Source: Lasioglossum baleicum (taxonomy: Eukaryota > Arthropoda > Insecta > Hymenoptera > Halictidae). Taken from it: a stretch of DNA of 64,000 nucleotides. The position numbers and the translations under genes were made by a program. This document shows positions 36,360 to 49,423 of the stretch, one piece after another. How positions within the stretch are numbered: position 1 is the first letter of the stretch; every line of letters starts with the position of its first letter. Below the pieces are notes generated by a model that was not told the origin of the DNA, did no database searches, and was given only the letters and a program-made list of their open reading frames with translations. Location of the stretch: assembly GCF_051020765.1 (NCBI RefSeq), contig NC_134931.1, positions 20,414,810 to 20,478,809 of the forward strand. The letters are read 5' to 3'.

Positions 36360-38285
36360 CGGCGGAGTTATCCGAAGTTTTCTTGTAAAAAAATGCGCAA
36401 ACCTAATAGCGCAAACGTAATACATAGCCAATACTCGTAGTTATGTTAAACGGTCCTCGCACTTAAGGACGATACGTCGTAATTAGCTCCACTTATCGCG
36501 TGGTCGTAGAAAATGACTCTATTACGAAATCGATTGGGATTTTCAAAATCGCTTTCGATAAAACAAAACGACGCTTTACAGTTGCTACCTCTTTTGTAGA
36601 CAGATCTATATCACAGCGATAGCAGTAGCAAAGTAGGTCGAAGAGTCATTCTGCTCGTAAAACATCAGGCTCGCGCACCCACGCAACAGGTGACATCGCG
36701 TATGATCCATTGTTTGACGCAGAGGAGATTCTCCATGCATATTCGGTATTAAAATAGTAGTTCTAGCGGAGCGATCGTGAATGGAAATTTCACCGATGAA
36801 ACGATCCCGAAGGCAAATTGAGAAATATTTTAATATTCCCGCAGAGCTGAACAAGCAGATACAAGTCAATCGTAATTGCATTAGATTCGGCGCGTCGAAC
36901 GGCAATTGTCTCGGAATTTTTGGCACTCGGATCGGCTTAATATAATTCTGCGGTTTAAGCCCGACGCAGTGAAATTGATTGCTGCGCCCGGTTGCCTAGA
37001 AGCTGAGGTCTAGACAACTTCATCAACTCGGGCAATAAAGAACATGCAGTTGGTTAATCGTTTTTGCTCGTAAATGACCATTTGTTTGCTATTAAACGTA
37101 AATCAATATGCACATAACGGCCGTTTATTTTGTGAATTATAATATTGTGACGATATAATAGTTCAAAAAAGTAATAATCTAGCAATAAAACTGAAGTTAT
37201 GCCATTTCAAATAATTCGCGGTGAAATATTTCCTATACTAAAGATTTTCATTAAATATCACTTTATGCACAATTACGAGTTCAATTAACCAATGTAATGT
37301 AACATGATTCCAATTAAAAACACAAATTTAACATGAACAAACGGCTCAAGTCTTATCTGAAATATTTTTAATTAGTGTGTTTTCAGCATAGACATATAGA
37401 GATAGACTGCGCCGTCTTATGGGCGAGTTGAAGCCCACAATGGCGGCGCGCGGTACAAAGAGTGAGAGAGAGAGCATTAGCCGGGGTCCATAGCGCTCTC
37501 TTTCTATATGATGTGTCGACACATCAATTAGAAAGAGAGCGCTATGGACCCCGGCTAATGCTCTCTCTGTCTCGCACGCCGCCATTGTGGGCTGCAGCGC
37601 TTCGTTCAGGCCGCGCAGTCTATCTCTATATGTCTATGGTTTTCAGTTACATTTCATCCTGTATCTAACTTCATGGTTTTGTCTCTTTCTAATTTGTTTA
37701 CGCTTTTAACACAACAAATCTAAGAAGCGTCGTTATTTTTCGGTGTCTTCCTAATTATAATTGATAACTTAGAAGCAACGTTAGCGTGCAACAATAAAGT
37801 ACGGTTTGGTAACTGGTCTAACAAGTTATCGAATTCGTAAATCCAAAAATTATGGAACGTTGCATACAGGTAGAGTAACAGGCTAAAATTGCCGTGCATG
37901 CGCGAGAAATCTTCAGAAATCTTGCACAATATCTCACCACTGGTCTAAGGTCGCCGTATCAGTGTGTCCAGACAGGGGTAATCGAAAAAAGGAATCGGGG
38001 GGAATACAAGTACCCCCTCTCTGATGACCAGAGTAATATGTGACCATATGTGACACGTTGCGCGACGAGAATAGAGTGAGGCAGAGTGAGGCGAATGGAA
38101 GACACGTTGCGCGTGCGCGATACGGACTGAACGGTGGAATAGGATAGTGGAAGGGGATAAGGTGGAGAGCCTGGAGGGGGAAAATCTGGCCACACTGTAC
38201 CGTATATACATATATGGTCTATATGTAATTCTAAGAAAAATAATCAGTAATATAATATAATATAAACAGTTATATATTTAGTATA
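36360..38285. other. Intergenic, with a palindrome and a repeat fragment
   Basis: No gene seen. It holds the palindrome listed separately and, at about 37960-38200, a repeat sharing 'taccccctctctgatgacca' with 45240-45260. Confidence 0.5.
37387..37638. repeat. Long palindromic (foldback) element
   Basis: CATAGACATATAGAGATAGA at the left is the reverse complement of the right end TCTATCTCTATATGTCTATG. Inside, 'cccacaatggcgg', 'gagagagagcattagccggg' and 'gtccatagcgctctcttt' recur inverted, with a centre at TGTGTCGACACA. Arms about 120 bases, a few mismatches. Confidence 0.92.
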
Positions 38286-39235
38286 ATGAATCCTTTAACG
38301 TAAGTATATTACTCTCATTAGAAAATGTAAATACAATTATCTAATTTTTTCTAGAATTTGTTATAAAATGATTTTAGAAATGTTAAGAACATTCAAAAAC
38401 TAGGAGAACAAGAGTTACTGAGAGGCAGTAAATCATCATGGCACGATCAATACAGAGATAGCGCATGGATTTTTGTTGGTGGTTTACCATATGATTTGAC
38501 AGAAGGTGACATTATAACCATCTTTTCACAGTAAGCATTTAATTATTTTCTGAATTCAATGTCTATCTAAAATATAGATATATTAATAGTATAAATGAAT
38601 TTAATCGAATAAACAGTAATTATATTAAATTCTCTTAGGTATGGAGAAGTAGTAAATATAAACTTAATTAGAGATAAAGACACAGGTAAGCAAAAAGGAT
38701 ACGGATTCTTGTGCTACGAGGATCAAAGAAGTACAGTTTTAGCTGTTGACAATTTTAATGGTACTAAGGTATGAGTATTCTCCATTACATATAATACATT
38801 GCTTAAATTAACACCTTGCTGACCAGATATTTTGAACCAGAACTGTCCCATGTTGCCAACTATAATTTCTGCACTTGAATAGGAAATGAAAAAAATTTAA
38901 ATAAACTTCAATCAAATTCGTTTGTGGTCTAATGTCAGATTCATTACTATCTTCTAATGAAGTATCATCTTCCAGATGACTATCGAGGTCGTTCAAAGAG
39001 TTAAATAAAATGTATGCTCATCATTCGCTCAAAAGTTCTTCACTGCCACAATGTATTCTTTTTTTAGCTCTTACCACATTAAAAGATAGATGGAAACAAT
39101 CAGAAATATTGCATTTCGCATCTCTGGAAATACTGACTGCATAATTAACTCCATGCCTTATAATATCGTGTCAGACTCGTGATGAACATTCAGTACTTGG
39201 CGAGCTACATGTTCGCATATTCTTAAACCTACCCT

Positions 39236-39267
<32 letters not shown>

Positions 39268-39646
39268 GTGTGTTAGTAATCTCCTTTAAACCGAGATGAA
39301 ATTCTATTTTGGTTTCGTTAATGGATAGTTATTGGAGAACATGTAGGCATACAATGGATATAAATTTTCTCCTTTTTTAGGAAATTACAAACTACAAAGA
39401 AAGTTCTAATCACTGAAACTGTAAAATAAATCGTAGTGACCAGTCAGCAAGGTGTTGAGTGACAGAATTCAATTGTAGCATTAATTATATTTATTATTAT
39501 ATTAATTATATTATATATCTCAGATTTTAGGAAGGACAATACGAGTTGATCATGTTGCAAATTATAAAGCACCAAAAGATTCAAAAAATATTGACGAAGA
39601 AACCAAACAATTAAGAAAAGAAGGTTGTGCTCCAAAAACTGTTTAG
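38286..39646 (+). CDS. RBMX2 / Ist3-like spliceosomal RNA-binding protein
   Basis: RNA-binding subunit of the RES complex type (yeast Ist3/Snu17), acting in the activated spliceosome. Exons 38286-38299, 38378-38530, 38639-38768 and 39524-39646 join in phase for 139 residues. A single RRM occupies about 36-114, with RNP2 as WIFVGGLP and RNP1 as KGYGFLCYED; then RTIRVDHVANYK, the conserved C-terminal edge of this family, and a short end EGCAPKTV. The length resembles the yeast protein rather than vertebrate RBMX2, which has a long tail. The first exon is only 14 bases. The third intron contains a piggyBac-like MITE. Confidence 0.92.
38808..39458. mobile_element. piggyBac-like non-autonomous element in RBMX2 intron
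   Basis: TTAA followed by CACCTTGCTGACCAG at the left; inverted GACCAGTCAGCAAGGTG at the right followed by TTGA (one change from TTAA). A minus-strand frame at 38808-38996 (MNDLDSHLEDDTSLEDSNES) looks like the acidic N-terminal region of piggyBac transposases. An internal (TA)n tract lies at 39237-39262. Confidence 0.65.
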
Positions 39647-40593
39647 CATTAAAGTTATACGTATATACATTAGTGTATTTTTATTATGTTTCTTACATTA
39701 TAAAAAATCATTACATCAATAAAATAATATATATCACAGTCACACAGTGATCTGATTCCCTCATAGCACTTCGCCTACAACCGTCACGCGTCACCTGATA
39801 GGTGTAGGTTCACCTCATGGACATAGCATTGATAGCATTCCTATGTCCATAGTCCATGATTCGCCTACAATCCACAGCTTACTCTAATCACTAATATATA
39901 TATATATATATATATATATACATTGATATACATATATATAAGATATATAGCCTGATATAGCCGTGCTGAACAACGTGGCAGCACTGGACCCTGGACCCCC
40001 CCTCAGGAACCTCTTATTTCCGGGTTCTGCAGGAGTTTTGGGACACCCTGTATAAATATGTAGTGTCATTTGTCATTTCATTGTTTCGTGGGTTTCGTTG
40101 GTTTCGTCAGGTTTCGTGCAGGTTTCGTGCAGTTTCGTGATAGAATAGAGACTTTTGGGTTTATACATATATGCTGCTTCATGCTGCTTACATATACAGT
40201 ATATAGTAATAAATGTTATTCGTTCACATAATGACTGCTGCTGATATAATTATTTTTATGAAGTTTGATAACCATTTATTCTGGTTTACTTAACATGTGA
40301 CACACACATGTTTTAACACCTATCGGCAATGGCAATGAAAATTGATGTACCAGTGCCAGTTTAAAGTATTGTAATGAACTCAAACAATTACATATTGTTA
40401 TATCAAATCTGTACAGAAAAAATGTACATACACATCATGCATCAGTGAATGTATATAATACATTACGTGTAACATCGAGTTAGAACATGTTCCTTCAAAT
40501 TCTCATGAGAAATAGCCTTTGTTTTTGGTTATGACAATTATGAAATTATTAAAAATTCAAAGATCATACTCGACATGAATTAGAGCAATAAAA
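39647..40593. other. Intergenic with TA microsatellite and GTTTCGTG repeats
   Basis: Holds a (TA)n tract at 39892-39920, a small inverted repeat GGACATAGCA... at 39818-39850, a fragment ending 'gggacaccctgtata' (40030-40045) like a transposon terminus, and a short array of GGTTTCGTGCAG-like units at 40085-40140. No gene. Confidence 0.6.
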
Positions 40594-43500
40594 ATGGTTA
40601 TAACGAAGAATCACTCGATAAGTAGATCGTCTAGTTGTTTACGAAAATATCGGATACTCTTTCTATTTGGTATTACTGTACTGTGTATACAAATTTATTT
40701 AGCACATACATTTTTTGGTTTGGAAATTCGAAATCGGAAATCTAGTCGATTGTATTCGGGAGAAGTAAGTCTCGCTTACTTTCTTATTGTTTGCATTGTA
40801 CATGTTGTTGATAATTGGACAAACATTAATTGCATTTAATGGTATTACACAGGACGATATATCTCAATCCGAAGAAGATGAAGGCTTACCGAAAGGTTTA
40901 CGTCAATTGAAACTTCCACCCGATAAGCAAATTAATGGGAATAAGGTCTCGCAATCTCAGCGAAACCAAACTACTAGAATTAAATTAGATCATAAATCAT
41001 TAAACTTTATACCATCTTGCGAGTTCAATGGCAGAGAAGCCGTGAGTGCTGTAACACGTGCACAAAGTCAAACATGCAAACAGCGCATTGTCAATGTGAC
41101 GTGCCTTAATCAACAAGGGTTATTATATCCAGAGAAGATACAGTCTCTATGCCCTCACTCTCCAGGATTTATAGAGAAACCTGTCAGTTTAGGATGTTTC
41201 AAAGACGATAAAGCATTGCGCCTACTTTCTGGTTATTATCATGTTTTCAAAGGGAACAATTCTCCAGATCAATGTGCTTTCTTATGTCTGCAATCAGGGT
41301 ATTTGTACGCTGGCACTGAATATTCGTAAGTATAATTGCACCAATCGATGCAGTTTGTTGTGCTCTACATAAAAGTACTAACATACTTATGCCCTAAAAG
41401 TTCTGGAGTACCTATGTTATGTTCCATTATAAATCAGAGAGCTTTTAGCTTCGATAACTTCCTAACGAATAAGTTTAGGGCATAAGTATGTTAGTACTTT
41501 TATGTAGAGCACAACAAACTGCATCGATTGGTGCAGACAAAAATGTAATTCTGATGCACTGATGCACAAAAGTGCATAAAATTAGTTGCGTAGTATGCAC
41601 CGTGTAATGCCATTCAACTTTTTCTTATAACATTTTCCTCTATTCCCGACCATTTAGTAGGTACAGCCTGTTCCAGTTGCGTGGGACACCCTGTATATTT
41701 TTAATTTTAAAGGACGGGGGGGGGGGCTGTAGTATTAATTAATAAATAAATTTCGTTTCTATTTAAAGAATTTTAGTAAATTGTAATACCATGTGTGGTG
41801 TGTGCGAGAAGCAGACTAAAAGGGATGAATTAAAGCTAAATATATTCCCTTAAAATTATACAACTTTCACATGTTTTTACATGCGTTTCATTAATGTTTA
41901 ATTCCAGTGTTGAATGTTTCTGTGGAATGGACAAACCACCGCAATTAAAACGATTACCAGATTCTAGCTGTAATATGAAGTGTCCCGGTAATCCGAAATA
42001 TTCTTGTGGTGGATATTTAACAATTAATGTGTTTTGGACTGGAATTCAAAGTAAGAATCCAAAGAAATAAGTAAAAGAAAAACGTATAACTTTTAAAAAT
42101 TATAAATCTCTATAGAATATTACTTCTTTATTAATAGGATTTAAAGCACGGGAAGCTAGAAACGCAAGTGTAGAAAGTGAAAATGAGAAACCTATTCGAA
42201 TAGCTTATTTACTAACAGTAAACGGCAGAGCGAGTCGGCAAGTTAAACGCCTCATTAATATTCTTTATCATCCTTCACATTTATTTTATATTCATGTTGA
42301 CGCGGTAATTAGATAATTCTGCTTTCAAGTTTAGCAAGTGTCCATATCATTATAATGTTTAATGTAATTTTCCAGCGACAAGATTATCTCTATAGAGAAA
42401 TGTTAGAGGTGGAAAAGTCATGTAAAACAAGCAATATTAAAGTAGCGAGAGGAGAAGGATTGCGACATGCAAGCATTTGGGGTGGCGCGAGCCTTTTAAC
42501 AACTCTTTTGAAGTCTGCAGAACAAATGCTTGCGCATCAACATCATTGGGATTTTCTTGTGAATCTCTCGGAGTCTGATTTTCCTATAAAAAGTAATGCA
42601 CAATTAGTTCAGTTTCTAAGTTTAAACAAAGGCATGAATTTCGTGAAGTCACACGGCAGAGAAGTTCAACGTTTTATCACTAAACAAGGTTTAGATAAAA
42701 CTTTCGTAGAGTGTGAAACTCGTATGTGGAGAATAGGCGATAGAAAGTTACCCAATGGTAAAGTTTTTCGTTTCGTCCGCTTTCAACATTATTCGTACAA
42801 CATAATTTTAATAGAAGTGAACCGTTATGCTTTTAGGTATTCAAATCGATGGTGGTAGCGATTGGGTGGCTTTAAGCAGAGATTTTGTGGAGTATGTCGC
42901 TAGTCCGGTTCCAGATATATTAGTGACTGATTTATTAAAAGTGTTCAGATACACTTTACTTCCCGCTGAGTCCTTTTTTCATACAGTTTTACGCAATTCC
43001 AGATTTTGCAATACATATATAGATAATAATTTACATGTTACAAACTGGAAAAGGAAGTTGGGATGTAAATGCCAGTATAAAGCGGTAGTCGATTGGTGCG
43101 GTTGTAGTCCGAATGATTTCAAACTTGAAGATTTTAGCAGAATTCGAAATACCATAGACCGGAACTTATTTTTTGCTCGGAAATTTGAGTCTATTATCGA
43201 CCAAAGAATTATAGACAGAGTGGACGAATGGTTGTACCCTGAGAAAATAAATGAAACCGTTACAGCTAAAGGCTACGACGCGTACTGGCAAAGTTTATAT
43301 CATGCAGCAGACTTGAGTCCTTTGATTGATGATGCACAACTAACTATTTCGAATTCCTTAGCCAGACTAGTATTTAAGAAACTGAAGATAGACTACGATG
43401 AAATTCATCTATTAGAAACGACTGCCTATTTTAAACAAAATCAGTATGTTGGCATATTAATTCGCGCAGACGTTGTAATAAAGCAGTCATTAGCTCAACA

Positions 43501-44335
43501 AAAACACGCGGAAAAAGTAGAAGCTCTGGTCTATTTAAGACGTAATTTTTCTACTAGCAGAGAATGGTTAGGAAAGATACAAAGTTTATCAGTTAATACC
43601 GACTATGATCAAAAAGAGAAAACATTTAGAAATTTAGTCGGAAGTATAGGACCATACTCGTATCCAATTTTATTATATGAATTTGATTCCGGGATGACTA
43701 CACCGCAAAATTTATCGATACTCTGGGTGGACCCGTACGGACGATTAGCAGATATTAATTCTATACAAGTTGAAGAAATGACATTAGTAATTATACAATT
43801 TCTTTTAATCGACAATATTTTTTTCATGAAAATCTTTCCACTGTAAATAATTAATGTATTATTTATTTATTTTCAGACAGGGTATGTTAAACCACAGTTC
43901 AGTGAACACTTGGTTGCGGGTACATGGAGTTTACTTTTAGTTACCGATTCCATGTCAGTGGCGAAAGTGAATTTTTTGGTAACTCCATTGGGATATTGGA
44001 AAAATAAAAAGATTGACCCGGAAAAAGCAAAAACAGTAAATAACGCATCAGGTGACAGTTACGACGTTACTGAAGAGATGAATAAAAAGTGGTCCCACTT
44101 ATTACACTCTGTAAATTTTCGCGAGCGAACTGCATATAGCACCGGTGATGAAAATAATGTCAATTCTAATTTGGATCAATGGATAGACAGATTAGTACAG
44201 GAACACTATGAGATTGACAAAATATGCAATGCTAACGATGTCACCATTTCCGAAGTAAAAGTGCAGAAGTGTATTAATACTTATTGGAGCTCATTGAGCC
44301 CAGATTCAAAGGCTGATATCAGTAACTTATGTTAA
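40594..44335 (+). CDS. Peptide O-xylosyltransferase
   Basis: Type II Golgi enzyme that starts glycosaminoglycan chains by adding xylose to core-protein serines. Seven exons (40594-40764, 40853-41325, 41908-42050, 42138-42304, 42376-42757, 42837-43786, 43877-44335) join in phase, 914 residues, normal length. A membrane anchor lies at about 20-42 (ILFLFGITVLCIQIYLAHTF). A WSC domain follows at about 170-275 (LGCFKDDKALRLLSGY, CFCG, SCNMKCPGNPKYSCGG). The glycosyltransferase 14 core starts RIAYLLTVNGRASRQVKRLI and includes HVDA, HWDFLVNLSESDFPIK, and ESFFHTVLRNS, then the xylosyltransferase C-terminal domain. The intron splitting the WSC domain holds a MITE. No defects seen. Confidence 0.96.
41331..41694. 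mobile_element. 5'-truncated foldback MITE (family B) in the xylosyltransferase gene
   Basis: Matches the 23980-24416 element, ending CCAGTTGCGTGGGACACCCTGT; its left terminus is missing. It begins within about 5 bases of the splice donor GTAAGT at 41326, so the insertion or truncation point lies next to the exon. The donor itself is intact. Confidence 0.8.
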
Positions 44336-44940
44336 AAGTATTGATTAGTTTTTTAAATATGTGCCATTTTCAACACTTTTAAACTTTAACATGAACCTAC
44401 TAAATATGCATAAGGTTAACAATTTTTTTAGATATTTTTATATCAAGTAAATACTATATATATATATAATTATATATATATATACGTATCCGTAAGAGTA
44501 TTTTAAAAGTATATATTACACCCATAAAATTAAAGAATTCTTCTTCTATAACAAAGATAACTTTTTTCCACTTTCCTTTGTATTCAATCTTTCTAATTAA
44601 TTTTAACATAATGAAAAGGTATCTTATTGGTCGACCGTTTTTGTGTTTAAAGTTTAAAGCATCGAACGTGTACATGCCTTATTATATCTACGGTATTTTC
44701 TGTACTAACAAATGACAAGCATATGAAAATTGATTTAAAGTTTTGATACATTTTCGAGTGAAGTAGACGTACACCCGAATTACATGAAAAAGTTCGATTT
44801 CAACATAAAATCTAGATCTTTATTAGCAAGGTTATTTATAATTTTTATTTAATATTCAACTTGAAGAAACTTTTACTTATGGTAATATTGCTTTTCTTAT
44901 TGAATTTGCCACAGCTAAGTGTATAATCAGCTTTTATATA
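44336..44940. other. Intergenic AT-rich spacer
   Basis: 3' flank of the xylosyltransferase gene with a short (TA)n tract around 44455-44485; no gene. Confidence 0.6.
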
Positions 44941-46134
44941 CTTAGCAGGGACACACCCAGTCAGCCAGGCCTGCTCCGAGCAGATATCGAGCACAACCCA
45001 GCGAGCAGATGGCGGACATTATCCCAGTCAGCCAGAGGCCAAGCCGAGCAGAAAGCGAGCCCAGCCACCGGGCAGGTGGTGGGTAGTATCCTGTAAGAAC
45101 GCTGCTCGGAGCATTGGATGCTCGGAATCTACTCGGAATCTGCCGGGCCCGCCCTGGCGGCTGGCGGTGCAGCTGCGGACGCAGCGCCCCGGTATCTATC
45201 CAGTGCAGTGTCGCCAGGTCGCCAGCAATCGAGGGGTATCAAGTACCCCCTCTCTGATGACCAGTCCAGTCTACGGCACGTGCACCGTGGTCTACGGTCT
45301 TAGTGGGGGACGTTGGAGTGTGCGCATGGTGCTGGAATGGGATAGTGGAAGGGAAAAGGAGGAGAGTAATTTAGGCTCAATTCAGCCTCCACTGGCGACA
45401 CTGATCTAGTGTCGTAGACTGACGTAGACCACGATCACGATGCCCGTGCCATAGACTGGTCTGGTCATCAGAGAGGGGATATTTATATTCCCCTCGATTT
45501 TCTCGATCTGGCGACACTGTATCTGCCTACAAAGCATCGGCCCGACAGAAACTGCCGGGCAGATAGAAGGAAGCTCGGTCCTGGATTCTGCCTCCCCGCA
45601 AGATGACAGCACGACGGCGCAGAATCTCTCCCCACCAACTCGTCAATTAGAAAGAGAGAGCACTCCTGTAGCTATATTGCTCTCTTTCTCACTCCTTGAC
45701 TTGACCCGTCTTGCCAGGACCGAGCTGCCTTCCATCTGCCCGGCAGATACTTGGGAGGAGGATGCCGGGCAGCTGCGGACGGAGGTGCCCGGCAGAAAGC
45801 ATTTGACTATTAGTGATCCTATCCGAACAACGCTCGAAGCATAGGATGCTCGGAATCTGGACGAATTTGCCGGGCACACCCTGTCAGCATAAAGCGCTAC
45901 CTCTGCTGACGCAGTTGCGTGGTAATCTCCTGGCAGTGTCTGCCCGGCAGAAGCTTCCGAGCAGATGGAAGGCAGCTCATTCCTGGATTCTGCCTCGCCG
46001 TAACACCGAGGACCGAACTGCCTTCCATCTGCCCGGAAGCTCCTGCCGGGTCTTTCTGTCAGCAGCAAGCGTTGCCTCTGCTTACGCAGCTGCCCGTCCA
46101 AAACCGAGCATTTGGCTGACTGGGTATATATAGT
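44941..46134. mobile_element. GC-rich element with CCCAGTCAGCCA ends
   Basis: The left end 'acccagtcagccaggcctg' and right end 'tggctgactgggtata' are inverted. Unlike its AT-rich flanks it is GC-rich and filled with short direct and inverted repeats: 'aagtaccccctctctgatga' with an inverted counterpart near 45465-45495, and several copies of 'ctgccttccatctgcccgg' and 'gcctctgctgacgcag'-like words. It could be several nested non-autonomous copies. Frames in it are shadows. Confidence 0.7.
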
Positions 46135-47839
46135 TTATTATAATGCTGTACTGTGTAATATTAATTACAACTATAGTTTTCAAATGTATTTACAGAATTT
46201 ATATTATATTTATACAAAACATTGTTACATGTGCCTTCAATTTTATTCAGGATTAGAACATTTTGATTTCACTAATTAATCATATGTATATATATTATAA
46301 TGATTATAAACAATTGTTTTTTGTTCTGAAGTTTAACAATGATACAGTATTACATGCCAAGAATAGTGTACCATATATTTTGTTTTGTATAAACTTCTAT
46401 TGTTTGTTCATAGTACTGTTTTAATTCTAACATAGTTCAAGTTTTGTTGTTTCTCCCTTGTATGTATTAAATTTATTCTTCCAAATTAAAAGAAAAATGG
46501 AGAGACTTCATGTACTTTTAAGATTATACTGTACATAAAAATTGTATTATATACACTGTACAATAAATTGGATACAAACTATACAAGCTAAAATTAAATT
46601 TTGGCATATTCTTTTAATATACTGCGACTCAGAATAATATTCGGACGCTCTAAAAGAGACGATAACTTTCTTAATATCGTACTATACGATTTGAACTTTT
46701 CTGTGAAGCTAGAGCAATTAGTTTATTACAGCATGTGAAAATAATTTTTTTTAAAAATAGCAATTGATCGGAATTGTAGAAAAAATAGTGAAAGTTGCAT
46801 TTTACAACTTGCATTTATGTATTGTCACTATTACTTTTTCTCGAGGTTAATAAACTAGATTACAGCAATATACATTGACAAATATGTATATTAAATTTAA
46901 ATATAATTTGTGAAGTTTCGTCTAACAAGTAAAATAGAAGACTCGATCTTTTCAGTTTGAAAACATTTTCGTGACTGATTTATGTATAAATATTATCATT
47001 ATTTATCGTATCGCTTATATTATAAGATATTTTGTGTTTGTTTCCTATTTGTATTAGTTTAAACATTTAAGATTACGTTCAGAACAAATTAATTGTTATC
47101 AATTTTTCATAAGTGACTTAAAATGATATTTTCATTAAATACTTTGATTAAATAAGAAAGTTGATGAAAGCTTTAAAAAAAATTTACTCGCTCGATACAG
47201 CCGGTATTTATAAATAAAGTTGTGTATAATAAGAATTTTAAATTATACAGCTTACTTATTTTTAAAAAATATTAGCGCAGTTTTTATATACGCACCAATA
47301 CGCACTGATACGCACCAATACGCACTTATCAGAGCACTTATATATATATTCCATGCTCTATGGCAGTCTATGGAAACTATTATACCCATGATGGAAACTA
47401 ACAAAAATTTGTACACGAAAATTCCTACGTATATATTTACTTACGTTCTTACGTTCCTACTATTTATAAATCGTGCAACACAACAATATTCTTAACAGAT
47501 TCTGGGACCACATTTGTCGCGTGATTTCATATACTCAGTAATTTATATTAACAATTTTTTGAGAGTAATGGATTATTTTACTTGCCAGATAAAACTTCAC
47601 AAATTAGATTTAAATTTAATACATTTGTAAATGTATTTTGCTGTAATCTAATTTATTAACCTTAAAAAAAACAAAATCATGGTGACAATACATAAATAGA
47701 TGTTCAAAATAGTATAACAATTATGTTATAAAGTAGTTTATAATTGTGTTTTATCTGCTCTAATTTATAAAACTAAATAGATAACACTAAAACATAACCA
47801 CACGTACGATTTATATATGGTAAAATCACAAACGTGAAA
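46135..47839. other. Intergenic, with a partial family A MITE
   Basis: AT-rich, no gene. About 46637-46830 carries 'attcggacgctctaaaagaga' and 'agcaattagtttattaca', the left end of the family A MITE. An inverted pair 'attagatttaaatttaa' / related sequence at 46860-46915 and 47590-47660 suggests the rest of a larger inverted structure around 46800-47690 ending in 'tattgtcac' / 'gtgacaata'. Confidence 0.55.
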
Positions 47840-49423
47840 ATGTATAAACTATTGTGTCAGAGATTTATTTATCGGAGTCAGTATACATCGTTTTGTATAC
47901 GTCAATGTCACGCTGACATTAAATGGAAAAGCAAAGATAAAGGCAGAGTGTCCGATATGAAAACATATTGGTTTAATAGATACATAGATTATATTAAAAA
48001 TTATGATCGTGTATTAGAAAAGAACTTTCCGCAAACAATGCAGGTATATCGCATGTTTCGAGTTGGCACTGGAGAATTTGTAACAGAATTTAAAAGATAT
48101 ATCACTGTGATACAAAAACCAGATAGAAGTTTAACAACAGAGGAGTTAAGATTATCTCATACAATGGGCGCAGACTTAAGAAAAATGTGTCCCGTTTTAT
48201 TAATACTCGCTGTACCTTTTACAAATTATATAGTATTTCCTCTAATATATTATTTTCCAAGATATCTTCTCACTTCTCATTACTGGACAGAAGAGCAAAA
48301 ACTTAAGTTTATGCTGTTAGATCAGAAAAGGCGATTAAAACATAATAGACCGTTGTTTAGATGTATGCAAGCGGAACTACGTACTATTAAAAAGAAACCA
48401 TTGAAAGCGAAATGGAACGATGTTATTGCGTGCCTTGGTAGTGGCACGCATCCGCATATAAATGATATTATTGCCTGTTCTGAATTATTCGCTGATCGGC
48501 CATACGCATTAAAGAAACTTAAAAGCAGGCATATAGTATGTAATATGCTTTTAATTAATTCTACATAGAGCTACGGAACAATATGCTTGTGTTTATTGTA
48601 ATTCTATAAATTTCATAAACGATGTAATAATTCTGTGAATCATATTTTAGAAAGAATTGCTTATCGTACATGACATATCTACTTGGAGACTTTTTAAGAA
48701 AAGAAAATTAATTGAAAGAGGTATGCTTATTAAACATATGGACGAAGCCATACAAAGAGAAGGAGGTGTTACAAAATTATCGAAAGATGCGATACGTTGG
48801 GTGTGCATATTAAAATTATGATTTACATTTTTAACATACTTCTGTTATAAATTATATATTATCAACATTATATAAAATAAGATAAGAATCAAGAATAACA
48901 ATACTACGATCTTCGTTTCGTTTACAAGTTATTAACAATTAAAATGTATCGATTGCATAGCGGATGAACCAGTTAGCTCTATATCTTTATCTCTGTCTTT
49001 CGCACAACTACTTTTGCATTATCTTCGTCATTCGCATGATGTCTATCCTCGTATCTTCTTAAATAATTTTAAAATATATATCTATATATATATATAATTT
49101 GAAAACAAAATTGTAACCACAATATTATTATTCTTGATTTTCATTTTATTTTACATTTATGAACTCATTCCGTAAACGCGCACTTACCTTGCGCAATTAT
49201 ATAGATATACGCTTGTATATACATAAATTATGTATTGTTTTAGGCACTCTTTTTCAGAGGTGTTAATCCTGAAACTATGTCGATAGAGAGTATGCAAAAA
49301 TGGCTTACACAGTGGCTGGAAGTATCAAACACTGTTAATGAAAATACAATTTCATTGTTATTACATTGCCCAATATTGTTGGCATATAATCATTCTTCTA
49401 ACTGGAAACTTATATACGGATGA
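47840..49423 (+). CDS. LETM1 domain-containing protein (LETMD1-like)
   Basis: Mitochondrial inner-membrane protein of the LETM1 superfamily. Exons 47840-48535, 48651-48800 and 49244-49423 join in phase for 341 residues. Basic N terminus (MYKLLCQRFIYRSQYTSF) compatible with a mitochondrial presequence; membrane segment at about 115-140 (CPVLLILAVPFTNYIVFPLI); LETM1-type ribosome-binding-like region after it (YFPRYLLTSHYWTEEQKLKF onward), then RGMLIKHMDEAIQREGGVTK and the C-terminal FFRGVNPETMSIESMQKWLT block, where short family members have the conserved 'RGLN' motif. No EF-hand seen, which fits LETMD1 rather than LETM1. The ATG at 47840 is the first in frame. Confidence 0.9.

Noticed and set aside
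45118..46133. Overlapping frames of 60-150 codons
   Set aside because: They lie in the repeat-rich transposon and are present in both directions because of its inverted repeats.
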